Shown: positions 1 through 13,400 of the stretch, in pieces
How positions within the stretch are numbered: position 1 is the stretch's first letter
Layout: each line of letters opens with the position of its first letter
DNA from: Whitmania pigra
Lineage: Eukaryota > Annelida > Clitellata > Hirudinida > Haemopidae
Length of the DNA stretch: 64,000 nucleotides
NCBI GenBank assembly: GCA_021613335.1
Contig: JAJTWR010000311.1
Coordinates: 186,001-250,000, forward strand
Reading direction: 5' to 3'
Position numbers and translations under genes: made by a program
Notes under the pieces: generated by a model
Told to the model about the DNA's origin: nothing
Seen by the model: only the letters and a program-made list of their open reading frames with translations
Database searches by the model: none

Positions 1-168
1 ACCCTTTTCCTTCGTAGAAACGTTTCTTTTTGGCTGCTTTGTTACAGGAGGCTCTTTCTTGTCGCTAGATGCAGCTTGACCAGCTTCCTGGGTTTCCTGG
101 TCAAAGGTGGAATAATTTTTTGAGGGCGGAGGGGCATCCAAATCCTTTGCAGATCCTTCTTCGCTCAT
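1..168 (-). CDS. First coding exon of an unidentified protein (partial)
   Basis: Reading leftward from an ATG at 168-166, 56 codons stay open to the window edge. The peptide begins MSEEGSAKDLDAPPP and is hydrophilic, rich in Ser, Lys, Gln and Pro, with no signal peptide or membrane segment. It looks like a disordered N-terminal tail. The reading is slightly GC-richer than the surrounding DNA, which supports coding. I do not recognise the family. The gene continues to the left of the window, and its 5' UTR and promoter should lie in 169-1687, so it is arranged head-to-head with the carbonic anhydrase-related gene. Confidence 0.55.
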   Translation of the reverse strand, partial: MSEEGSAKDLDAPPPSKNYSTFDQETQEAGQAASSDKKEPPVTKQPKRNVSTKEKG

Positions 169-1687
169 GTCTTCTCCTCTGTTGAAAACAAATACTTTGA
201 GGGGGCGAAGCAAGATGCTCGATGAAGCAGGTGTTCAACTGCTTCGTTGCTTTGTTTTTTTTTTCTTGCACGAAGACACAAGTTGAACGTGATTTTATCG
301 ATTTATTGTTTAAAGTTAAAGCTTACTTCTAGGCGATGTCTCCTGCAGATAAATTCTGTAACTGATGCCATTTGCCATGCGTTACTGTATGTTACGCGAT
401 TAATCAGGTTAACATTGCATCTGCTAATGCTAATTTCTTAATTGAATTTGACATTTTATTTAGAACTTTAAGTCTGTAGACAAATCATTAATGTCGGTAT
501 AAAAAAATTTAGCCACATGCGCATCAGAAACTTGAACATTCAAATTATAATGATATTTTCGTCAAAATCTAAAAAAAAAATGTTGCTAGACTTTGACTCA
601 GGCTTTGTGGTGGGATGTCCTGTTTGCCGAAAGAGGAAGCAGAATGTTTCGTAATATTATGCAATGATGTATTAATACCTAGTCCTCATTTTAAGTAATA
701 CCGCACACTTGATACAAATACTGGATATATTTTAAAATTAAAAACAAATATTTAAAAAAAATTGATTGACCTCTGTTATTTTATAAATACTTTATAAAGT
801 ATGATATTTCAAATAAGGTGTTTAGCTTGCGCTTGGTTGAGGCAATTAACACAATTGATTAAATGTTTGATGAACTCGCAAATGAATATTTGTGTAATGA
901 AATGCTTTCCCGCTAAAAATTCAGGCATTTCATTGACACCGTTGCATAATGAATATTAATGAGTTTAAAACATGTTTATTTTCTATTGGTATTTGTCCTT
1001 ACACGAATAAGTTAAATATTATATGAATTGCCAGATTATTTAAAGTATTAATTAATACTGAAATATTTTATGGATGTCAATTTTTAAATTTACAAAGTTT
1101 ACAAAGGTTCAAAGTTTATATTTTTATCCATGACAACGAAGAATCCGGTGATAAAGTTAAAGGAAGGAATAGTCACAAAACCTCAGCAAACGATTTCTTT
1201 AAATCGATAGCTCATTTGCATTCGTTCGAATGGAGCCGAAATGATTAACGAAGTTGCTGTGAGATTACTGCTTGATTTTCAGCATTGCATACGAATGACA
1301 ATCACTGTTTCACCATTTCAGCGCGGCAATACGTGAAAGAAATGAAACTAACGCAGCGGAGGTGAAGCATTTTATCGAAAGAAGCCACTCAAGTGTAGTT
1401 TCATCAGCTCGCGCGACTTCTGCGTGGCGATATTCTGACGTGTTTGTATGTTTAAAAGTTAATTCAGGAATATTACGCAGGACGCAGAATGATGGTTGAT
1501 CTGGAAATGAGGAGGTGTTTTAAGAAGTTTACGTCTCACTGACGAACGGCACATGTGAACTCTTGCGAGTAACTAGTAATTATCGGAGGAAGGCGAAGGC
1601 GACGACGAAGAAGCAGTTTAAAAGACTGCACGGAGCTGGAGTTTCATCGCATTTCAGGAGGTTCATTGTTGAAAATTTCTTGAAACC
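169..1687. other. Intergenic, divergent promoter region
   Basis: No coding signal on either strand. The DNA is AT-rich without obvious repeats. It separates two divergent first coding exons, so it should hold both promoters; no specific promoter element can be supported. Confidence 0.4.
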
Positions 1688-4549
1688 ATGTTAGACGTCT
1701 TCCTCATCATAATCGGCTACCTGTTGTCCACAGGTGAGATTCAGAGTGTTTGTTTATCAGATTGCTAGTCAAATTTATTGCTATTCAATATATTTCTTTT
1801 CCAACCAACTTGGTATGATGTTCATCCCTATCTGATACTTCCATCTTCCGTCACGCTTCAGCAAACACGCTCCTTGTGTAATAGACCATTGAGAAAGGCC
1901 ATGAGGATGGACTGGATTTATAGGGGGAGGATTGTGACAGGAATTATAATGGAGCGAGAGTTCACCCACGGTCGTATAACTATGACTTAAACCCTTCAGT
2001 TTTTTCCAGACTGTCTTAACAATTCGTCAGAAACCTTCTCAGATGAGAAGCAGTAATTCGACGGATGAATGCAGTGCAACGGAAAATCCCGCTAGGAATA
2101 TGACGAGATTAAAACATTTTACACTCGTTATAAATCCAAGCGCATGCTTATCACGGCATTAGGTCCCTCGAAAATTTATTGCACCGAGAAAAAATGCGGC
2201 CATCTACGAATTATATTTTTCAACTTGTTCATTTCCAGTATCAACGTCGACATGGTCAGAATGGTGGACTTACGAGGGAATATCTGGTACGTCTAGAGTC
2301 GCTTTTCATTCATCAATTTGACACACCTCTCGTTCTTGGCTCATGTTGGAGAATAATTGCCAATAAGTGGGATTACAAGCATGATAAACAAAACAATCTA
2401 TCTGCTTCCTCAACCTTCTCGTAGATTCATTTCCTTCGCCGATGGAGACGTCATATCACTCACTCATTTGTACTTTTCACCACAATTCACTCGTCCTAGT
2501 CGTCGTCGTCGTCGTCATCATGTTCTGACTCCACTCATTTAGCCAATATTATCGTAATTTATCAATTACCATTGCCAGCGATTGGCAGTCCGAAAATGCG
2601 GAGTAAATCATACACAAGATGTTGGTTTCAGAGCGGGTCTTAATGCGACACTATCTAAGCCCCCTGCGTGTCTCGTACGCGTGTTGTTGCGCTCTTGTGC
2701 GTCTGTGCTCGGTGCCTTCGTAGGCTTCTTTTCTTACAAATAATCACAAATTGTCACAGAGTTAAGCTGTTATTGTTAAAAGCGTTCATCAATTGTGCGC
2801 TGATTGCATCTGATGCATCCTCCGCTGCTCTCATTGCTTAACAGAGGAATAAATAATGAATTCTTGAGCTGTCACTCATTTCGTAACTTCCGTCACGTGA
2901 CAAGACAACGCTCTCAAGGTAGCGAAGTCCATATCCACGAAACATCAATTAAGTCAGGGAAACAATTATACGATAAAAATGGATAAAAATAAAAGTAGTC
3001 GGGATTGAAAGGCGGAATAAAAACACGACACGCATCTTCAACCATGTTTTAGGGCCCGAGTACTGGGGCATGGTCAACCCGGAGTGGATTCTGTGCAGCA
3101 AGGGCAGAAGGCAGAGCCCCATCGACATCAATCTGTCTCTCCTGCTGTTCGATCCGAGACTCGATCAACCTCTCAAGGTGGATTCGAACAAGGTTCGTGT
3201 TGTGCATCTCCGGAGATCACATGAATAATGACCTGAATATAATTAACCCACTTAAAGTCCTCATTATCCGCCATCTTGATACGTCATTAAGAATGTTCGT
3301 CGATACAACCTCAAGCAAAAATGTCCTGGAAAATATTCCGCTGTCATTTGTTGCAATTCGTTAAAGGGGACGCACAGCTAGAGAGTTCTTTAAATTCCAC
3401 TTTTGATGATGGCAAATAAACTCCATTAAAAGCTACAATACGACGAGATCTTTGCGAGAAAAAAAAGTTTATTTTTAATATCGTCGCTTGTTAAGTCATG
3501 GAAGGCCACTTAAAGAGGGAACGTTGATTAACCTGAAACCTGAGGAATACTGCTGCTACCCGAGAGCAAACCTGGCTCAGACTCACGACCACCTAGCAAG
3601 GACTGCTTGTCCTGATAAGAAGTCGTAAAAGTGGCATGTTGGTCCCTAATAAATCCCAGCATGAATTAGCATCTTTTATATCCACAAGCCCCATTAATCG
3701 CTCCTTTGCGACACTTGGTCAGTTCTAATTGCGAGGCCTGATTAAAACATCCTCATTTCGCAAGTACATCGAATCTTTTCAATGGCACGTATGCCAATGA
3801 ATAAGTAGCAAATAATTATTAATTAATAATAATGTTAATTTCGTAAATGTAACAATTTACCCGATGGTGATAATTTCCTCAAGAATGCAAAGATGGTTTG
3901 AAATGAAAACTTAGGTTTCTTTAGTGCGTTATGTTCTGAAAGGTTGAGTTCACTAAAATTCTCCATGAAATCCTCAGGATGTAACTTAAAAATGGGATGT
4001 AACACGAATCATTGGAATCATCTTCGACACGGAAACAATTAAAGAATGTTGATCAGAAGGAATTTTAATTTTAATTAATTTTAATGTTTTCCAATTTACG
4101 AGAAATCAGTAAAGAGGAGCGGGAAACACCTTCAAAGGCAGACCTCCGTAATAAAAATAAATTATAAATAAAATAATTGTTACTCGAATGAATCAATAAT
4201 CACACTTATGAGTAGTTAACATTAATTCTCAAATCTCTTTCCGAGCGGGAATCTTGGTTCGAAGTGGTCAAAATTTACGAGCAAGCTTGGACTCATGTGC
4301 AGGTTTGACACGAATTCATTAATAGATTAAATGCTGCTCAAGTGACACTGTTTAGGACTTATAAGTATAAAGATATCACACACAAGGCGCACCTACAAGG
4401 TAAATGAAATCTCGTTTCGAAGTGGCAAACCCTATTTTTTTGGGGGAAAGACCCTCAGATGCCATTAGATGTTCATACCGTACTTGAGCTCACTGGCCTT
4501 GTGTTTTAGAAAGGTACTGAAGAGGTGTTGAAAATTATTATTTATACTA

Positions 4550-4648
<99 letters not shown>

Positions 4649-4672
4649 TTATTATTATTATTATTATTATTA

Positions 4673-4707
<35 letters not shown>

Positions 4708-4753
4708 TATTATTATTATTATTATTATATTATTATTATTCTTATTATTATTA

Positions 4754-4824
<71 letters not shown>

Positions 4825-5419
4825 TATATTATTATATTAGTATATTAGTTTTTAGCATTTATGTACTAACATATTAGTGCCCATAGCTGACTGAAAGCAG
4901 TAGATTGGGCATCATTTTGTATAATTACATAACAACATGGTAGCTTAAGTTTAACTCAGGAATTAGGATGAACTTTCAGACAATATTAATAAATGACATT
5001 CAACTTTATTCTTTGAAAATTTTTAATTGTTTGTTGAAAAGTAAAAAAAAAGTAATAGGTTACTTAAATTTCTGACGGTGATAAGGCACTTATGTGCATA
5101 ATGACTAATACAGGAATTCGCTGGTAAGAAATATTTATTGCTAAAGCTACGTAGCATATTTAATAATTAAAAAATTATGGCTGCAGAAATTAACGATTAA
5201 TCGATTATAACTCATTTAATCAGTAATTTTTCGATTTATTTTAATAGTTTTTGAGTACTTATTTGCTTGCTTTTCCCTGATATTAGTATTATAAATTATA
5301 TTATTTAGATAAACGTTCTGACCATAGTAAAATGCAAAGGCATACAAGCCGATCGACTGGCAGCGGCTTTTGGTACCACCAATAAATGCTAAAAACTAAT
5401 ATACTAATATAATAATATA

Positions 5420-5459
<40 letters not shown>

Positions 5460-8400
5460 TACTCTTTACCAGCCCTTTAACTCCATGGCCTAATCGTAAC
5501 CTACCCCACCATAACCCATAACGCTAACCCTGCATTACGAACCTGGAAATCTATCTAGAACTGACGAGATTCACTTTTTCAGCGACCGCATTTCGGTGCC
5601 ACATATTTTATCAGTGATGCTACAACATACCCTTCATAGCTCTGCGTGACCAGATAAAGTGATATGCCCAGCTGCCTACAATAAAGTGATATGCCCAGCT
5701 GCCTACAATAAAGTGATATGCCCAGCTGCCTACAATAAAGTGACTGACAGTCAGCATAAACGTTTAAGTTTTTTGAACAAACTAACTCGTTTGATTTGAG
5801 TTGCAGTTAAAAAAATTAACAAATTAACATTTTACATGTCAGTGCTTCAGTTGGAATCGTTGTAAAGTGTTTGTGTGAGCTGTGAGGTCATCAATGGTAA
5901 GAAATTACAATGAAGAAACCAACAATGATTGCTGCAACTATCTGGTAACGGATGGTTGTATAATATACAATGTACATACCACATTTACCATTGCGGAGTT
6001 GTAATGCAAGCGTGAATATCTGAAAGACGTTGGATCTATAAATGGGTTATAGTTAATCAAAATTAATCGAACAGTAATCATCACCAGCCATACTATGAAT
6101 GCGATTAATTGATTATTAAATGATTATAAATTAGGTGATTAATTGATTATTAAATGATTATAAATTAGGTAATTAATTGATTATTAAATGATTATAAATT
6201 AGGTGAGCGTCCTCATGATGAACTCAGGTCACGAGTTGAAGTTGATTATCGACGAACCGGGACCAAACTGTGTCAATGTGAGCGGGGGACCACTTTCCTA
6301 CACTTACAGGGTTTCCGAGGTCGTCTTCCACTTCGGATCTTCAGATAAGGAAGGCTCCGAGCACTCCATTGACAACAAGACATTTCCAGCTGAGGTTGGT
6401 GTGATTGGTTGATTGGCTTAATTGCATTAATTATTGATCCATTTATAGCCATCGCTAAGTAATAAATAATTAAGTCTTAACTACTAGTAAATAACTTCAC
6501 GACATGACAGGATGGTATGTTATTGATAACAGTGCGTGTATTTTAAGAAACTTTTAGTGAACATCACGTGACATCCTTCTCAACAAATCGTAATCGTTTC
6601 TGGACGCGTAAACTAACGTCAGTGACGAAGCATCAACAATTAGTAATTGTCATTTACCAAATTTCCAAACGAGTTACACTTAAATGTATTTTTAAAGTAA
6701 TGATAGTTGTTACATATTAATTTTATTAACATATCAATATTTCTGGAGAATGAAGAAGTTTGTGAAGATTAAGAAGATTAACCTTTCAAAATTGAAATTG
6801 AAACGCAGTGTTCAATGAAACGTGCCAGCAACAAGAACATGAAAATTAGAACTTTCTGTGCAGTTTTTTAACACGTTAATGATTAAACACTTAATGGCTA
6901 CTCTTAAGTAATAATTTTATAACTAGTTGTTTTATGTGAGTTCATTTAAATTATTGAAAGCCGATTTATGAAAGAGATATATTTAAACCACATTATTGCT
7001 ACATCCAGGGGCGGTTCTCGAACACTTTTGGTGAATCGAACCATTGGCGGGTTTAGGAGGTTAGGGCAAGTAATACTAGTATTTTCGACAAAAATCGTAA
7101 ATTGATAAAAAAAATTAAATTAAAATAGAATAAATTAATTTTTTTCTTATAGTTTAAAAATCACGAAAAACCATGGCCTCCCCTCTCTAAATCCGCCATC
7201 GTTTGCATCGGTCTCCATCTATTTAAATGCTACATCATATACAGAGGTATTAAACAAAAATATAAAATTCTTCATGCTTTTCTAAGCTCATAGACGTTCG
7301 AATTATTTTCGCGTTACAGTTTTCAATAAACATTTGAATAATTAAAATGTCGAAGACGACGATAGACATGATGAAGATGAGATTTATAAATCGAGCACCT
7401 TGCCATGTGTATCCTGGTCATCGAAGCGTGCAACCGCCTTAATAATTATGCGTGTAAATCTTTACCATTACGATTCAGATCTCCATAAATATCTTCTGCA
7501 CATCACTTCATTCCATCTACGACTGGTTTGCTTATAAGCCGAAATTGGTCGAAATTTTGCATTTGCATTAAGTAATTGTTGTCACATATTTGTATATGAT
7601 GCATAAAATGATACATTTCAACAAAATATGCCGTTGACAAACATCGAAGATTTCATTGGAAATTTGTTAACGTGTGATCATATCAATGATTATTTTCTTA
7701 ATTAAATAATATTTGTAAGAGTTAATTCTTAAAGAAATTAATATTCTAAATATTAAATTAATATTGAAATAATTTGAAATTTTAAAATTTATTCAAATAA
7801 CTAATATCGTTAATATGTAATTAGTCGATTGTTTAACACTTAATTAATTAATTAATGTTTCAATTAATTTGTTTGCATTTCCCGGTTAACATTGTCATTA
7901 TCCTAATCGTCATCATCATGATTGTGAAGAATTTAAAAGAGAAGGAGAGATATTAATAAAAGTAGAGAGGAAGACGGATGGAGCGCCAAGAACGTCAGTC
8001 ATTCTCGTTCCGCCGTTTCGTTGCTGGAAATAAATTTCCATCATGTTCGTGCCTCACATGATGTTGTTATTGTTGTTGTTAGTATTGTTGTTGTTGTTGT
8101 TGTTGTTATATGTAGTTATCTATGTAGTTGTAATAGTCTTTGAACACTGATAACGGGAGCAGTGATACAAAAAGTACTGCTATCGTGCTTCGTTTAATGT
8201 GTCTCTTACATGCGTTATAATATCGAGATGCTCACGAATAGGTGAATTTAAAAACTTGAATGTTGCATTGGATACATTCAAACGAGAGAGAACTAACAGT
8301 TGTAAGGGGTAATTAATTTTTAATAAGAGATTTTTATCAACCTATTTTGTTAATGTTGGTGTCAAATGAATCCAGAAAAATTTCATTTTCACGCTTTGAA

Positions 8401-10242
8401 ATGTTCACAAAAACTGAAATCATGAGATTCATTAAAAGATTTTCACCCGTTTACATCTGAGAATGTCCGAAGAATCAATGGAATCTGGTTGCATAATTAA
8501 CCAACAACTTTCTATTCTTTAAAGGTACAAATAGTATGCTATAACTCTGACCTTTATGGGAACTTAAGCCACGCCCAATATTCTACAAATGGTCTACTCA
8601 TCATGTCACTACTTGCCCAGGTAGATACATCGCAAATTAACATTAATTAAAATTATTTCATCCAACTTCATGAATATTTATGAAGACATTTATGTATTTA
8701 TGATAAGCTTTGTAATCCTTTGATATGCATCCTTAGTGTCCAAGTAAGAAATTTTTAGCGTAAAGGAATGTTTATTTCATAATTTATCCTTTTATTCCAA
8801 TAACGTCAAATGGATAAGAATCTTAAAGAGCTTAGGAAGCCATCCACGCGTGTCATCCACACGGATGAATGGTGTTTGTAACCATGGGAACCTTCTTCCA
8901 GATAAGCCAGACAAGCAACAGTGAGCTGGAGAGCATCATCAGTCATTTGAGTTCCGTGACTTACAAAGGTTTGTCTCATGTCATGCTATTTATATAGTTC
9001 AGGTGCGTGACAACTCATGACGTCACGCATGACGTAGAATGTCATCTCCTCGTTACGACAGTTTCTGCGCTGACGTCGCAAAGCATCATGAATTATTAAT
9101 TCACAAGCCAAACGTTACGTGCATTTGATTCTGCACTTTGAATAACCGATTAAAAAACAACTACTGAATGCAAATGCAGGAAATGCAGATCGACATTACA
9201 ATGATCGATGTTTGACGTATTTTTGCTCGGCACGAGTAAATTAATGAAACTTTGCCCAGGCTGTCTCGTTTGCTGGCAACACTCAAGTTCTAATAAGCCT
9301 CGTTAGAGCGCCCGAGGAATGTTTTTAGTAGAGATAACGATGGTCATCATCATCAAATATAAATATTCCTTGCACAGAATCGAGACACCACCTGTTCTAA
9401 ATCACATTACAGGTGACATGGTTCGCATTCGTCACCTGTCCATTTACGATATGATGCCGACCGATTCCAACTACATCACATACGAAGGTTCCATGACGCA
9501 ACCTGGTTGCTTGGAGACTGTTACCTGGATAATTTTCAATCGCCCCCTTTACGTCACTCGCAGCCAGGTACTTTGTGCTCAGCTCAGTTCGTTATTTCCT
9601 TCTCAAACTGATCAGTAACTTTCATCGGAAAACTTGGCAATTTGCCGCTCTGAACGACTGCAACAGTCATCATCATCATCGTCATCCTCATCATCATCAT
9701 TACCGCCTCAAGCAGAGCTCCTCACTTCCTTCCCATGTTTGAAACAGGTCCTGATCAATTGCATCCTCCATCTCATTCGTCATTCTGCAAGGGGAAGTCA
9801 ATGATAAATAAACTTTCTAGCACCATCGTTTCCTTTCCAGAACCGCTCAAAAATAATCGTGAAGCGGTTCCTGTGAGGTTGTTTTTAAATTCCAGCTGTC
9901 CAAGATGAGGGCGCTCAGACAAGGAGGAGCTGACAACCCCAAAGCTCCAGTTTCGAACAACTTCAGGACACCAATGCCCATCAACAGGCGCCCAATCAGA
10001 ACGAACATCGACTTCAACAACCCGGTAACGCAAACGCGAAGCTTTAACTTCTTCCACGTTCTAAGCAGAATTTTTCTCTTCAAAATCAGGTCGGAGGCTG
10101 CACGATGCGCAAGAACAACTTCCAGTACCAAAGTAGGAAATTCATGAACTTCAATATCTTATTCAATATATGCACTTTACGTACAATATCCACTTTCATT
10201 TTCAATTTCGTGAATTCAGTGAACCAAAAGACTACAGTTTGA
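1688..10242 (+). CDS. Carbonic anhydrase-related protein, CA10/CA11 type (secreted, predicted acatalytic)
   Basis: Ten exons join in phase: 1688-1733, 2239-2286, 3053-3192, 6203-6394, 8525-8620, 8902-8968, 9413-9567, 9896-10024, 10090-10132, 10220-10242, giving 312 aa (human CA10 is about 328). Exon 1 encodes a hydrophobic signal peptide starting MLDVFLIIIGYLLS. The mature protein has the CARP X/XI landmarks WWTYEG, PEYWG, RQSPIDIN, SGGPLSYTYR and YITYEGSM. Two of the three zinc-binding histidines are replaced: the position of CA2 His94 is Val (VVFHFGSSD) and that of His119 is Gln (AEVQIVCYN), while His96 remains. It is therefore probably not an enzyme. In vertebrates this subfamily is secreted and binds synaptic partners such as neurexins. 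The tail is short and the last exon holds only seven codons before TGA, which is the weakest part of the model. Confidence 0.9.
2486..2521. repeat. (TCG)n/(TCA)n simple repeat
   Basis: Short trinucleotide tract in intron 2 of the carbonic anhydrase-related gene. Confidence 0.6.
4545..5460. repeat. Foldback structure: (ATT)n array plus perfect 41-bp inverted arms
   Basis: An (ATT)n array at about 4545-4820 runs into a 41-bp arm at 4821-4861, which is the exact reverse complement of 5383-5423. The second arm runs into an (AAT)n array at about 5424-5460, so the complementarity continues through the microsatellites. The interior of about 520 bp shows no coding signal. It looks like a non-autonomous foldback or MITE-like element whose ends are fused to microsatellite. 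It lies in intron 3 of the carbonic anhydrase-related gene. Confidence 0.7.
5178..6092. mobile_element. hAT-like non-autonomous remnant (possible)
   Basis: The left end reads TGGCTGCAGAAATTAACGAT and continues with ATTAATCG-type motifs. The right end carries the inverted-type motif AATTAATCGAACAGTAATCA followed by TCACCAGCCATA. Such ATTAATCG-rich ends are typical of hAT elements. The right foldback arm and a 28-bp tandem repeat lie inside it. No transposase is visible and the boundaries are approximate. Confidence 0.35.
5654..5745. repeat. 28-bp tandem repeat, 3 copies
   Basis: The unit ATAAAGTGATATGCCCAGCT plus GCCTACAA is repeated three times without change, followed by a partial fourth unit. 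The identity of the copies implies recent duplication. Confidence 0.9.
6104..6205. repeat. 34-bp tandem repeat that triplicates a splice acceptor
   Basis: Three 34-bp units each end in ATAAATTAG followed by GTG or GTA. The last unit forms the acceptor of exon 4 of the carbonic anhydrase-related gene (exon starts at 6203). The upstream units are near-perfect copies of that acceptor. Confidence 0.85.
7043..7199. mobile_element. MITE with imperfect ~25-bp terminal inverted repeats
   Basis: The left end ATTGGCGGGTTTAGGAGGTT faces the right end (minus strand) ATGGCGGATTTAGAGAGGGG. The interior of about 110 bp is AT-rich and non-coding. No clear target duplication was found, so the superfamily is undetermined. 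Confidence 0.5.
8061..8108. repeat. (TTG)n microsatellite
   Basis: Imperfect GTT/TTG tract in intron 4 of the carbonic anhydrase-related gene. Confidence 0.8.
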
Positions 10243-10449
10243 CAGCGTCGGCTGCTGACGGCGGACAGTTCACACGCGTGAAGATGCGAGCGTTTAAACT
10301 GATTAGAGTTGAAGTGCTACATCCTATCACAGTGCTTTCATATGGGTGACAAACTATCAACCACCAGAATGATTTTGTTTTTTATTTAGAGCATTCGACT
10401 AAGTTTCCATAGATCCTAGCATTCGTCAATATTAGTTAGCGAATAACAA

Positions 10450-13400
10450 TTAAGACGAGGTTCTTGTCTTTATTTCTTGCAGGAGAGTCTGGTTTTCCAG
10501 CTTAATCTCATCAAAATCCTTGAGAATTTTATCCAAATTCTCAGAAACTCTCTCCTCTTGCTCGATCTGAAATTTCATAAATATTATCATAATAAGTTGG
10601 ACTTAACATACAACATTGATATTATCATAATAAGTTGGACTTAACATACAACATTGATATTATCATAATAAGTTGGACTTAACATACAACATTGATATTA
10701 TCATAATAAGTTGGACTTAACATACAACATTGATATTATCATAATAAGTTGGACTTAACATACAACATTGATATTATCATAATAAGTTGGACTTAACATA
10801 CAACATTGATATTATCATAATAAGTTGGACTTAACATACAATATTGATATTATCATAATAAGTTGGACTTAACATACAACATTGATATTATCATAATAAG
10901 TTGGACTTAACATACAACATTGATATTATCATAATAAGTTGGACTTAACATACAACATTGATATTATCATAATAAGTTGGACTTAACATACAACATTGAT
11001 ATTATCATAATAAGTTGGACTTAACATACAACATTGATATTATCATAATAAGTTGGACTTAACATACAACATTGATATTATCATAATAAGTTGGACTTAA
11101 CATACAACATTGATATTATCATAATAAGTTGGACTTAACATACAACATTGATATTATCATAATAAGATGGACTTAACATACAACATTGATATTATCATAA
11201 TAAGTTGGACTTAACATACAACATAAATATTATCATAATAAGTTGGACTTAACATACAACATTGATATTATCATAATAAGTTGGACTTAACATACAACAT
11301 TGATATTATCATAATAAGTTGGACTTAACATACAACATTGATATTATCATAATAAGTTGGACTTAACATACAACATTGATATTATCATAATAAGCTGGAC
11401 TTAACATACAACATTGATATTATCATAATAAGATGGACTTAACATACAACATTGATATTATCATAATAAGTTGGACTTAACATACAACATTGATATTATC
11501 ATAATAAGCTGGACTTAACATACAACATTGATATTATCATAATAAGTTGGACTTAACATACAACATTGATATTATCATAATAAGTTGGACTTAACATACA
11601 ACATTGATATTATCATAATAAGCTGGACTTAACATACAACATTGATATTATCATAATAAGTTGGACTTAACATACAACATTGATATTATCATAATAAGCT
11701 GGACTTAACATACAACATTGATATTATCATAATAAGATGGACTTAACATACAACATTGATATTATCATAATAAGTTGGACTTAACATACAACATTGATAT
11801 TATCATAATAAGCTGGACTTAACATACAACATTGATATTATCATAATAAGTTGGACTTAACATACAACATTGATATTATCATAATAAGATGGACTTAACA
11901 TACAACATTGATATTATCATAATAAGCTGGACTTAACATACAACATTGATATTATCATAATAAGTTGGACTTAACATACAACATTGATATTATCATAATA
12001 AGCTGGACTTAACATACAACATTGATATTATCATAATAAGATGGACTTAACATACAACATTGATATTATCATAATAAGCTGGACTTAACATACAACATTG
12101 ATATTATCATTCTTTTGTTGAAACATACTCCAGTGAAATTTAAATCTTTAAATTTTTCTACTCATCATTCTAAGAAGCTTCAAGTGGTGATAATAACAAT
12201 AACAACAATGATGGCGATGATGATCATTGCAATTTAAATAATCGAGTGACATCAAACCTGTTCCTCCAAATCACTGACATCCTTAAGCATAGCACCTGTT
12301 TTTTCAACTGACTTGATCAAAGAATTGCAATTCTGCCAAGCAGTACAACGAAATGAAAACTTCTCAGAAAAACAAATCTCATTACAAAACATGAATTCAT
12401 TGAAAGAGTGCACACTTAATACCCACAAAAGTGGTAAACAAGGCACACAAAACGTGAGCCACAAAGAAGCATTAGTTCTGCAGAACAACTTAAAACTCAC
12501 TTCATGGAGACTAGCAAGAAGCTTATAGGCTTTTCTAGCATACTCATCCTTCTTGGCACTCTGAAATTAAAATTAATTGCAATTAATCCTTAGTCACAAA
12601 AATGCAAAAAAATAGAAAGTTTACCCTGAAAATGAGTTCGTCTGCGTCGATGAAAGTCCGTTCTACTATACCCGATAAGTTGTTTATCTCTTTCTGAACT
12701 GACTTGGTGTCCAAAATGACCTGCCAAGAAACCCAGAATGTAATTTAAATTGAATAATTTATTAAATATTCCTAATGATTGAACCTTATCAATTTCTTGG
12801 TTCTGCTTTTTAATGCTGGCTACAATCTCAAGAATCCTTTGAGTGTAGGCACTTCTCTTCAAACCATCAGTCATTTTTTCATAGTCCCTCATCTATCATA
12901 GTAGAAAAACATGTTTAATCAACAGTTAAAAAGAATTTAAACTGGTACATGGTTTCTCATTGAATAATAAAATAAATCATACCAGTTGCTTGTGTGTTGC
13001 CTCTTTTTCATTGGCCTGTGAAGCAAGCTCCTTGATTTTCATTTTTGCATCTTGAACTTCTTCGAGCATAAGTCTAGACTCACTCTTTAAAAATACAATG
13101 TTAAACAATGCTCACAGTGTACATGTAAAATAGGAAATACAAAGATCAAACGGCTCAAATGAATGCCTATAAAATGTGGCATTTCTTGGCAATGCAAACA
13201 GACAAAGAAGCAGATGCTTAAGAAAATAGTAACTCAGTAACTAAGTAAAGTAAAGTTCAAGTATTGAAAAAAGCAATGAAAAACTTGTGCAATTACAGTA
13301 TTAGGACAATATGTTTAAAATAATGTGCAACAAATGTTTAATTTCAGAAAACTTTCAAAAATATTGAAAGCATAAAAACAGGCGCAGTATCGTAAAATAA

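Noticed and set aside
4525..4848. Open frame encoding poly-Leu/Ile/Tyr
   Set aside because: It is a translation of the (ATT)n microsatellite.
10583..12110. CRISPR-like repeat array
   Set aside because: Units are directly contiguous 38-mers with no unique spacers, inside a eukaryotic intron.
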